The position numbers and the translations under genes were made by a program. Shown in pieces: positions 44,348-54,140 of a DNA stretch of 55,151 nt. Below the pieces are notes generated by a model. The model worked only from the letters and a program-made list of their open reading frames with translations, was not told where the DNA came from and did no database searches. Numbering within the stretch: position 1 is the first letter of the stretch; the number at the start of each line of letters is the position of its first letter. The stretch spans positions 1 to 55,151 of the forward strand of contig WMKJ01000089.1 of assembly GCA_009733715.1 (NCBI GenBank), in the 5' to 3' direction. This DNA is from Herpomyces periplanetae (Eukaryota > Ascomycota > Laboulbeniomycetes > Herpomycetales > Herpomycetaceae).

Positions 44348-45729
44348 TTACTCGTAATCGTAGTGAAATAAAACGCTTATACTCTCTCCGTGATGAACTC
44401 TCCGTATAGCCTATTGAGTTACATAAGAGTTAATATTAATTGAACAATCACAAAATTATTGTCAATTAAAATGTTGTTATGCCTTACCTCTGCAAATATT
44501 TTACCGACTTCCAAAACTTCAAGCTTAGGGCATTGTCGGATATTTTCACTTTGATCAACACTATTTGTTACGATGATTTTATCAATAACGCTAGCGTTTA
44601 TGCGCTCGATGGCGTCACCGCTGAGAACGCCATGAGTTATCAAAGCGTAAATTCTAGTGGCACCCTGAGATTTTAGCAATTGTGCAGCTCGTGTAATAGT
44701 GCAACCAGTATCAACAAGATCGTCAATTAATATGGCAGTTCTGCCTTGAACGTTTCCCACCAAGGTCATTGAGGAACCAGCCGTACATGATGTTCGACTA
44801 TCCTTGTGAATAAGAGCAAATCGAATACCCAAGTTGTCAGCAACAGCAGTAGCTCGTTTAGCGCCTCCAGCATCAGGACTGACTATTACACCCTCTTTAT
44901 AGTTTGGAATTTCAAATTGTATGTACCGTAAAAGTAAGTGATGACCGTATAAATTATCCACGGGAATATCGAAGAAACCTTGATACTGCGGATCGTGTAA
45001 ATCCATGGTTATAATGTGATTTGCACCGGCACATGTTAATAAGCCCGCAACAAGAGTACCGGCTTGCGCAACCCATTGTTTGTAGCCGCGTTGTGGCTCA
45101 AAACTTTCAAGGGGAAGTATTGATGATATAGCGACGGATGGAGATGAATCTGGTGAACAGGTGGTTGATGCCACATATGAAGACTGAGATGAGTTACTTC
45201 CAGTTCCGTTGGTTAGACTGAGTATACTATCAGATTTAATTTCAGGTGTAAGATTCATGCATTCGAATTTGGCATGCACAGGTTGAATCGCGGGGAAGTT
45301 TTGTGTATTTGACGTTTGTTTAATCGAGTAGGGTCGGGAAATATCGCTAGAATGTGATATGCTGTGCGCATGCCCGAAAGAAAGGCTTGATAAGGGTGTG
45401 ATGTTGTGTCGTCTATTAACGTATGGAACGCCAGGTTGTCGGGAGTAAGGAAATAAAGGCAGAACAGCGGTTATCCGATTTGCAGAAGCTATTTTGCAAG
45501 CTGATATTATGATGAGCAATTCCATTAGATGATCATTCACTCTGCCGCCACCCGATTGTACGATGAATACATCTTTACCACGCACGGATTCTTGTATTTC
45601 TACACGGGTTTCACCCACAGAAAATTTACCCAAGTAAGCCTTGGCCGGAGGTATTCCAAGGTTATTACAAATTGAATCGGTGAGATTAGGGTGAGAACTT
45701 CCACTTAACACGATAATGTTGCGGACCAT
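44348..45729 (-). CDS. PRS1: Ribose-phosphate pyrophosphokinase (PRPP synthetase), two exons
   Basis: Makes PRPP from ribose 5-phosphate and ATP for purine, pyrimidine, His, Trp and NAD synthesis. CDS is complement(join(44348..44410,44488..45729)), 434 residues; yeast Prs1 has 427. The 77-bp intron (GTAAGG donor, AG at 44411) restores GKIFAEAIRRVHHGES, the normal C-terminal motif, so reading through would give a wrong tail. Landmarks: GKFSVGETRVEI, VNDHLMELL, FPYSRQ, MDLHDPQYQGFFDIPVDNL, VSPDAGGAKRA, and the PRPP loop LIDDLVDTGCTITRA (about 329-343). Between PYSRQ and the KQWVAQAGTLVAGLL helix lies an insertion of about 110 Ser-rich residues, in the place of the non-homologous region of fungal Prs1-type subunits, so this is probably the Prs1-like paralogue. 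Confidence 0.93.
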
Positions 45730-46418
45730 AGTGATGGAGACAATTGGAATGACGTAAATCCTGTGTTGTTAGTAAATCCTGATGGTGGTGAAGTAGAGTG
45801 AGTGCAGAGATAAGCTAAATCTATGTAAGGCGGTTCAAAGATACAAATGTAGAATTTTGGTGAATGTAGGAATGAAAATGCGTGACTTTTTGAAACCGTA
45901 TTGACTAGATCCGATTTTGATTAAAATATTAGGAATGTAAGCTGAAGTGTGATACTAATGACGGTAAGTTTTCATTGGTAAATTTATCACAAAAATAATC
46001 ATCGACTGACAATTATTGGGATACTTTTCAAAAACCCGTAATTTTCGGCAATTAAGCAAGCTAAAAAATCAGTCCAAGTGTTAAAATCAATTTATGAAGA
46101 TCAGCCAGCTAACAAGAGAGCAACAGTGAGTGTGTAGATAAACTCAATAAATTTTAAAATTTAATTAGTGTCTATCCACTTCTCACGGCGTCAAGAAATG
46201 GAATAAGTATTGACCAAGTTGTTCCATATCAAATTCTTTTCTATAGCTTGAACAGAAATTTTTTGTCCTTCAAAAGCCCACATTAAACCAACATGGCTTA
46301 TGTAATGAACGGTTAAAGTTCCGGGACGAGATGGAGTCTTGTAGATGAGATGAGATGAGGGGAGAATACTATACGGGACGATAGTCGCATGACAAACTAT
46401 TCCAGCAGAATGGGAGGC
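45730..46418. other. Intergenic, upstream of PRPP synthetase
   Basis: 690 bp, AT-rich, between tandem minus-strand genes. It should hold the PRPP synthetase promoter and the RPC9 3' end. I see no clear TATA box, repeat or coding frame. Confidence 0.5.
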
Positions 46419-47498
46419 CTATTCAGTTGGATCAATGGTTGGACATGCCCATGATGTTGATGCAGAATGCAATGAGGGATTCAAATTATTAGACGCCTGG
46501 GGGTGGGTTGATGATAAAATTTGGGATATTTGAGCCCTCTCTTGCTCACACACGGACGTAATAAAGTCGGGAGATCTGTTTAGAGGAATACGGAAACTTC
46601 GTTTCCATGGACCATACGAGTTGCGTAAAAATTTAGTTACTTTTTCACACCATTTTGCAACGGAATCATGCTTCATCAATTCGTACGTTCCACACTGATC
46701 CGGGTCCAATTTAGCCTCCTTTTCCTCAAATAGACACTCACTAGTGCCATCACAACGATACATCTTAATACGATCCCATTCCCGCAATAAACTATGCAAA
46801 TTATTTTCGCTAATTGAAATATTTTCACATCCTGAGATTAATGCCTTCAGTATGCTATATTCGGATTCAGGGCGACTATCTTCCTGTACTTCAATTTCAT
46901 CGGACTTCCCAGTATTGTTTGAAATATTAGTAGACCCTTCTTGAACAGGTAAAGGTTCCATTGAAACATCCTCGTCCACATGACTACTCTCAATATTTAA
47001 ATCCTTGTCCGATACATTGAAGTCACTTGTCAAGTAATTGGGAGATTTAAATTCCCATACAATTTGTAGGATTTCATTGATTTGTGAATCACTATACCTG
47101 TCCCAGCTTTCTTCTACAATGCATTCGATTTCAGCTCGAGTAGCTGGAAGTAGATTGATAATCATTAATATTTCACTTTTAAGCAGGGAAAACTTTCTCA
47201 ATCGTTTAACTATATTGGTAATTCGCTTATCATTCCATGCTTCTTGACCTATGACAGTGTATACTCCATGCGGTCTAACAAAATACTCGTGTACCTGAGG
47301 AAATTGACAACTTTTAACAATCATGGTAAATTTTTTCTACTTACGTATAATATACAGTACCTTATCAAGTGAACCTTTAAAGCATCCCAACATTTGTTCG
47401 GGCACATTAGAATTTTGGGTTTGCCATTGTCTAACTTTTTCGACGTGATTCCACACTTCAAAATTCGTTAATACAGCACATTTTGGTTCAAGTATCGC
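46419..47498 (-). CDS. RPC17: RNA polymerase III subunit RPC9/Rpc17 (CRCP) with long C-terminal extension, start exon unresolved
   Basis: Subunit of the Pol III Rpb4/Rpb7-like stalk that helps recruit TFIIIB. Two exons are supported: complement(join(46419..47294,47361..47498)). The upstream exon gives AILEPKCAVLTNFEVWNH, matching the family N-terminus. A phase-0 intron of 66 bp (donor GTACTG) leads to the HRDC-like core: KFSLLKSEILMIINLLP, EIECIVEESWDRYSD and INEILQIV. An AATCAG acceptor at 47499 shows that the start lies in one more exon; ATG at 47565 giving MRLAQ with a GTCAGG donor is one in-frame option. The core ends near the family's normal length, but the frame continues about 200 residues more, acidic first and then with GCENISISENNLHSLLREWD and a Ser/Pro tail. 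I recognise no domain there. Confidence 0.8.
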
Positions 47499-48604
47499 CT
47501 GATTTAATAAAGTTATACGTTAATCGAGTGTACGCACGCATACGCCTGACCTGAGCTAATCTCATCGGGCTGTTTCATAAAATTTCATGAAATACTTACC
47601 CAGCCCATACTTCATTAAACTTCAGCATCAATACCTTGAGATGATCGATATAAATAATTTCAATGTAACTTAACAACCTTTTTCCAAGTCAATTCACTAT
47701 CGCAACTTTGATACATCGAGTCCACCCCACCCTATCATCATTTTCGTGACAATCATTAAGCGAAATCATGTGACCTGTTGGTTTGGACAGAATGTTTATC
47801 GTGTGACGATGAACATGACAGTGAAAAGATGTAAAAGTAGTTATGCTGGATTGTTGATGTAAGGGAAAAACTACATAGTCTTAATTACATTGAAAAATTC
47901 ATATTCGCTCTAGTAGTGTATATACTTACAATAGATCAAACCTAATGCATTAAAAGTCCTAAATATTGCGATGTTTAGTATAAAGTATGTATCTAAAAGT
48001 ATAAAGACAGATTGTTGGTGGATGTGTATTCAAAGTAAATGCAATATACATAATAAGTGAAGTGAAATTATTACGTTTATATTCCAATTAAATGAAATTT
48101 CCCGAGAAAGCTCATCGGGAAAATCCTTACCAAACCGTAAAAAAATCCTCCTAAAATAGTCAATTGTAGGCGTCAAGATGCAACTGGCAGTAAAAGGAGA
48201 GGATCATTATTAATCCGAAATGATGAAAATTCCTCGCTAGAGTTTCACGATAACTTCGAGATTTGTTCATCGATATAATAAGGAGTTATATACAAATACA
48301 ATTGATAATGATAAGTCTGTAAGTTTATAGGAACATTCTGTTTCAACTTTTAACGGATGACTTAAATTCTTGAAGGTGTGAATAAGCCAGCAGGATAATT
48401 GAACTTGAATAGTATTTATCATATCTGGTAAATTTACCAAGATTCATTGGATACTCATAATACGGCTAAATGTGTATGGAATTTATCTAGGTAGAGTATA
48501 ACTAAATGTTTTAATCGGTTTCATTTTGGGAGCTTGATGATCTTTTAGCAGGTTAGAAAAGGAAAAAAAAGATTGATTCAGGCGGTGATGGTATAAATGG
48601 GAAT
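47499..48604. other. Divergent promoter region, RPC9 / MED7
   Basis: 1.1 kb, AT-rich. The RPC9 first exon must be within the left part (47551-47565 is a candidate). A TATAAA at 48592-48597 lies only 8 bases before the MED7 ATG, too close to serve that start as a TATA box. Nothing else is supported. Confidence 0.5.
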
Positions 48605-49911
48605 ATGTTTACAAATATGGAAACTCAAGATGATTCTGTTCAAGTTACGCAGGGTACAGCGGGATCACCCTCTCAGGTTGATCAACAGCAAAATCAAATT
48701 GTTATTGAACTATATCCTCCTCCACCACCATTTTACCGAGCGTTTACCAGTGAAAACATAACAAAATTGAATAAAGTTATCGATAAGTCGGGAAATTTTG
48801 TCCCGATCACCAAGAATTCCAAGTTTGATGATGTATATTTAACAATTCCCAATCTGAACAATCTTGATTTGGCCACTAATACGGAAGATAATTCAAGTCT
48901 GGAGAATATTAGACAGGAATTAGGCGCAGACGCTGGTGGTGTTGGTGGGGTTGAATCAGATGGAGAGGGAGAAATGGCTATAGGAAATGGTTTAAATGGC
49001 AGGCAAACTAATGTGTGTAGTGGTGATAAGAATTACGCCGATTTCACTTATCTGTTTAACCCAAAGTTAACTGATGCCAACTTTTTGGAAAGTATATTTG
49101 AAGAGGTAGGGGAAAAGCTCCCGGGGGAATTCAAACTGCTGGTTCCTCCACCACAGCCAGAATCGGGAAAGTATCGAACGTTTAACTGTTTAATTGATGT
49201 AAGTAGCCCCAAAGGTATTTAATTCAACAATGATAAACATTTTACATGTAAAAGTATGAATTAACCTTTGAAATGGCCAATGGACATTAGATAAATGAAA
49301 AACTTCCCACACTGGACGATTTAGGCTTAGAGTGGATAAAGCCAGATGCTGAAGTTGACGAAGTCAAGTCAACCACGGTGAAAAATGACGAAATGGATGT
49401 TAGTGAAACGGACAAGAATACACTTTTGCGAACAAATGAAGCAGATAGTAAAGATTGGACACTTGATCGAGCTCATATGTTACGGCAGCTTGTTCGATCG
49501 ATATTCCTAAACTTTTGTGAATTACTTACATACTTGAGTAAAGATCCGGTTAATCATGAAAGAAAAATTGGAGATTTGACGACCCTTTTTCTAAACGCGC
49601 ATCATATTATTAATGAATGTCGACCTTATCAAGCGAGAGCATCATTGATTCAAATACTGGAGAAGCAAATTGAAATTCGACAAAGTGAGATACAACGTGT
49701 TGATCAACTTTCACAAGAAGTTCAGGATACATTTATTCAGTTAGCCAGTGAAACGCAGGAAATTGTCGACACTGTGATACAAGATACAGAAATGGATGTA
49801 CAAGCGGCTCCGACAAGTGAAGTTGACGCACGATATTCCAAACAAAGACAAATGTGGGAAATGCTCTATAACGTACACAATGTACCCAACAACGAATCCA
49901 TCCATAAATAG
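48605..49911 (+). CDS. MED7: Mediator complex subunit 7 (MED7), two exons
   Basis: Middle-module subunit of Mediator, linking activators to RNA polymerase II. CDS is join(48605..49198,49291..49911), 404 residues. The 92-bp intron (GTAAGT, TTAACC branch, TTAG) restores NCLIDINEKLPTLDDLGL. The family hallmark LYPPPPPFYRAFT is at about residues 37-49. The helical C-terminal core has RSIFLNFCELLTYLS, LFLNAHHIINECRPYQARASL and a long coiled helix. MED7 is normally 220-250 residues. The extra length is a Gly/Asn-rich acidic insertion in the first exon (about 98-145), an acidic linker early in exon 2, and a C-terminal tail. A second in-frame ATG is four codons in. Confidence 0.93.
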
Positions 49912-50350
49912 TGTAGCGACCAATTAATATGGCCTATACCTAACAAGTTTACAACCAGCATACATTTAGCATTTGGGATTTGACACTTGGTACTTTTCTT
50001 CCTTTTATCTTCGGCTCCGGCACTCTCTTCCCCCATCTCTTCAAAATATTTCCCTTTTCGGTAATTCGCTCTGCCGCCAGCAAATTTGGAACTTTGACAT
50101 GAGTCACGTGATATTTAAACTGGGACGACGCTCGCGACGAGAAGATACCACGATCCACTTGAAGATTCTTTTTACATTTTTCAATAGAAACTTTGGGGTT
50201 CTTGTTTCGAGGTAAAATTTTTGCGTGAAATGGATTAGAATGTGACAGGAATATTTTACTACTATAGATGACTTTTTTTTCATGTTATTATCCATGATCA
50301 ACTTTATACATTGATCGCGCATTCTAGGCTTTTATGCGCTAACACATCTC
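49912..50350. promoter_or_regulatory. Intergenic with TCACGTGA element
   Basis: 440 bp between two plus-strand genes. TCACGTGA at 50104-50111 lies about 240 bp before the next ATG. No frame of interest. Confidence 0.5.
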
Positions 50351-52153
50351 ATGGTACCAGCGAGCATGTCGGAAAAGTATCCATTCGCAAACCCCTTCGT
50401 TAGTATTAACGTGGCTTCTGGGTCGAGAGTTACACCAAATATCACAGCTTCAGCGAATTCACTTCCATCAACAAATTATATTGATCTTACTCTCGACTCT
50501 GATCATGAAAATGGATCGCCTGTTACAATTGACTCGACGGGAACCGGCAGTTTTAAACTTGTCAAGTCTCGTACCGTATCCGGTTTTTACTCTGATGGAA
50601 CCTCCGTAGCTTCTTTTCAAGAGCCTTATCAGGACAAATATCACACTGAAAAATCGATTTCCCAATATACTAATATTCCTCAAAGGATCCATCCACCTCC
50701 ACCCCCACCTTCACATATTTCCATCTCTTCAAATCAAGCTGATACTTCACATAATACTATTACAAACAATCGTACTCAACTACCTATCTCCATTAATATC
50801 CCCAGAAATACTAGTGTTGAGCTGGTGCCTCAACCTATGTTCGTTCGAACCGGCATACCCTCCCACTCTAAGCAAATGGCTTTACCTAAAATGGGCATCT
50901 TCGAAGTTGGGACTACTAGTACTAGTTCCAGTGCTCGTCGCGAAGGATATCTCAGAGGTAGTGCTTTCGCCGGTGCGGGTGCGGGAGCGGGTGCCAGTAC
51001 TAGTACTGCATTGTCTAACTCGGTCGTAGGTACTCTCCCTACTGATCAGTCAGCCAAACTACAATCGTTATCAAGGCACGCAAGGTTTGCTTTAGATATG
51101 CTTAATCATATTACAAAAGGAAATCATCGTATGGTTTGGGCAATTTGTCGATTGATATTCGAACCGTGGAGGGTATGTACAATTGAAGCAAATATTTTTA
51201 GTTTTTTGCTTATGCGAACATTCACGTAACGTTATAAGTTTAAGTTTTTCTATAATTGACCTTGTATTTTCAAGGAATTCACAGATAATGACCGAGGGCT
51301 GTCACCCTCAACGATTTCTAATGATGACTTGGAAATAATTTATCGGTTCTTCTTCTTTAACGAATTACCCAAATTTAAAAGCCGCACATTCGAGCTCTTC
51401 GGGCCCCCAGAAGGACTAATCAACATTAATCAAACGGAGTCCCCGGCATCAGGAACTGAAGGTCAGAAACCCGTTGAGTCAAAATCCCCATCCAAACAAA
51501 GTCTTTCCGGACTATTTGGGACAAGCCCAACACTTCCATGTCTACCGCAACTCGATGCTCAAGATTTTTCGGTTTTACGATCTGCCATTGTCAATGCATC
51601 ACAAGAACGATTGGCCCATGTGCTATTAAGCTTAATACCATCAAGTCCATCGCTTCAGCACGTATTATTGCGTTCGTTACAACCGGAGTATATTCCTTCA
51701 ACCAAGTTAAACATGTCATGGTACGCCATGCCTATTAGACCACATGAAAAAGATTTGAGTAGGGAAATGGAACAAACCGCTCCAACAAATCAAGCGCCGG
51801 TTAATCGTTCGGAAGAAAACTATGAGTTGGCTGACTGGGATAATAATGTACCTACAAAGCCAGACGTGTCAAACGAAGAGGACTTTAACATTAATGGATT
51901 TATACCCATCGTTTCTCCATTATCATTGCACTCGTCTTTAGATGATGAATTTAATCAAGATTTACCGACTGATGAAGAGCCGGGTGAATTACCCGAGGAG
52001 ATGAGCAAAGATAGTGGGATTGAGACCCTGTCCGATCTAGGTAGTTTACCTGCTTTATCACCCATTATACCCTTTGTTACACCACCTCTGAGCTCATCAA
52101 CACATTTAACAGACCGGAACAACAATCTGGATAAACCGGACGATGATATGTAA
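50351..52153 (+). CDS. Unrecognised protein with SUMO-interaction-like motif, two exons
   Basis: CDS is join(50351..51172,51275..52153), 566 residues; a second ATG five codons in is an equal start choice. The 102-bp intron (GTATGT, TTCAAG) keeps frame and joins IFEPWR to EFTDNDRG. Near the N-terminus YIDLTLDSDHE (about 43-53) is a hydrophobic core followed by acids, the form of a SUMO-interacting motif. Ser/Asn/Pro-rich sequence with a six-Pro run follows. The folded-looking part straddles the intron: SLSRHARFALDMLNHI, MVWAICRLIFEPWREF and LEIIYRFFFFNELPKFK. A second helical unit, FSVLRSAIVNASQERLAHVL, comes later, then an acidic Pro-rich tail. I cannot name the family. A nuclear role is a guess from the motif. 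Confidence 0.7.
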
Positions 52154-52522
52154 ACCGATATACAAAGATACCCTAACATTGTGATGTGATACAGGCGATA
52201 ACTTGACGAGTCAGGCATACGGCATAAGATAATGCTAATGAACCTATACAATAATACTGGGTTAATGGCTTCGGGAACATTAGCAGCAATTGCACCACAG
52301 ACTTTGTGGGGATAGCGTATTGAGTTATGATTCAAATGTAGGAATGCGATCTGCGATGAATTTAGTGTTTAGAAGAAGTGGGATAAGGTGATGAAGTTTT
52401 ACACAATAATGGTGAACAGCGTTGGGAGTAATGTCGGAAGGGAGTACGCACATTGCAATGAGCTCTGAGGGTGATGAAATTTTAACAATAGCATTGGGAG
52501 AGCCTGGAAATGGAATAGATGC
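52154..52522. other. Intergenic between convergent stops
   Basis: 370 bp, no feature that I can support. It separates the SIM-motif gene from the COG8 3' fragment. Confidence 0.5.
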
Positions 52523-53129
52523 TTAGGAAACAGTTGCAAGGGGTTTTGAACTTGGGAGTGAAGAATGTATATTTTGCAATTTAGATAATTGAACAGCGTG
52601 TCTTTGAAGTGCATCGACCCATGTTAAATCTTTACGATGACCGGACGATTGGACAGAGCAAAAGAGAGTAGAGGATTCTCGAGCAAAGAAAAGAGTAAAA
52701 TCAGCGCCTAAACGGGCAAAGCTACCTGCAATGAAGAGGAGCTGGTTAATGAGTGCATCATGAGACACAGAGTTACGTACGTAGGGAAGGTAAGTGCGTA
52801 ATGTTGATAGAAGGATTTGAATTAAATTTAGAGCAAATGTTGAAAGTGCGCTTGGTGGATCGTTGATTTTAGAAGTAGCAGGGGTGGAAGTGGAAGCGGA
52901 AAAAGGCTTTTTGACGGTTCCCGTGGCGGCCGGACTTGCAGGCAAAGGTGAACTGACAGCTACATTTCCAAGTAGGTCATCAAGAGAGGGGTACGATTCT
53001 ACAGTGGGGAGGGGAACGGCATCTGGAAATATGCTTGTGAACATTGAGATCATGGAGAAACTCTGTTCACGAAACAATTCAAGATATCGTTTCAGAAATC
53101 GTTCAACAGGATCAATACTACCGGGCGTA
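52523..53129 (-). pseudogene. COG8: COG8 3' half, separated from its 5' part
   Basis: Encodes the last 200 or so residues of COG8, a subunit of the conserved oligomeric Golgi tether: PVERFLKRYLELFREQSFS, then a variable Ser/Pro stretch, then LINQLLFIAGSFARLGADF, the Dor1-family C-terminal signature. It starts abruptly at 53129, where the sequence switches to WARS. The first 76 bases are repeated in inverse orientation at the right edge, where they follow the COG8 5' part. This piece is therefore the native 3' end of the COG8 gene, seen in inverted orientation. Whether the break is in the chromosome or in the assembly cannot be told from sequence alone. Confidence 0.85.
53054..53129. repeat. 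Right-end inverted repeat, internal arm
   Basis: An exact 76-bp reverse complement of 55076-55151, coding for part of COG8 in both copies. The loop is 1946 bp. Confidence 0.97.
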
Positions 53130-53870
53130 CTTGGTTAAAAGTTACTAGTTTTGAAAATTCCAACGCATTCCATAGCAAGTGCATGCCTCCATTACCGTAA
53201 AAGCTTAGATCCGCGTATATAAAAGTTTTTTTAACGTCGAATCCCACCGCTATAATATCCTTTGCATTTTCACGCGCAAATTGCCGCGTTTGCTCCAGCC
53301 GGAGTCCATCCTTGAATAACATTTTTTCGTCATCCGTTAACATGATAACAAGCGGAACATCAAATGTTTCTTGTAACCATTTAGTAAATTCAAACGGTAT
53401 AGTATGCCCAATGTGAATATTATCACTCGATGGTCCACGACCCGTGTAAATAAAAAAGTCTTCTCCACGTTCGTACGCATCAAGTATCTTATCAAAATCA
53501 CGATGTGAAAAGAATAACCCCCGCCGTAACCAACGATGCGGTTTACGACCCGTAAGTCGTTCAAAACGTTCTAATAATGGTGTATCAATGACTTGCGTAC
53601 TCCATTTTCTATTTTTTGTTAAAAACCACATCTCCCACATATATCGCTTCGTTAGCTATTGACCCTCTTCATTCCACCCATCCACTTCTGCCCACGTCCA
53701 CTCCCAATTACTTTCCCCCATACGCACCGGCTAATAGCATCATAATCAATTCCCAATTCTTTGCCATGAGCATCAGTAGCTCCAGATACACTCCAAGGAT
53801 TGATGACCTGTTCATGACCTCCACCTTCTGATTCTTTTTGGGAAATCATTACCTCCACTTCCTCCGGCAT
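53130..53870 (-). pseudogene. WARS1: Tryptophanyl-tRNA synthetase, 5' part only, cut by the fold-back junction
   Basis: Charges tRNA-Trp in the cytosol. The visible CDS is complement(join(53130..53608,53728..53870)), about 207 residues. Exon 1 gives EQVINPWSVSG and the start of the IDYD motif. The 119-bp intron (GTGCGT donor, AATAG acceptor) restores ISRKWSTQVIDTPLLERFERLTGRKP in overlapping pieces, as in eukaryotic enzymes. Then come LRRGLFFSHRD, YTGRGPSSDNIHIGH (the HIGH-class motif), PLVIMLTDDEK and MHLLWNALEFSKLVTFNQ. The family continues with VKGIFGF, but here the sequence turns into COG8 on the same strand. The C-terminal half of the catalytic domain, including the KMSAS signature and the anticodon-binding domain, is absent from the window. 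Confidence 0.92.
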
Positions 53871-54140
53871 TATACCTTCATATATTCCCTTCCAACTTAA
53901 TCCCCTAGACTTGAAATTTTTTTCGCTTCACCATCGCCGCAATTTTGTATTCCTGCTTATTCAGCAGTCCTTAGGATTATCGATTTTCCGCCCCTGATTC
54001 CATTTTGTACAGTTTTCAATTCGCGTCAACCCACTCGATTATCACGGAATTCTTTTTTACGCTTTTTCCCTTAACTTTTAAATATCATAATTCTTGTTTT
54101 ATCTAATTCAATCGCTGAATTAAATTTAAGGTTATCGCTA
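53871..54140. promoter_or_regulatory. Divergent promoter, WARS / COG8
   Basis: 270 bp between two divergent ATGs, AT-rich with T-runs. It is short enough to be shared by both genes. No TATA box is convincing. Confidence 0.45.
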
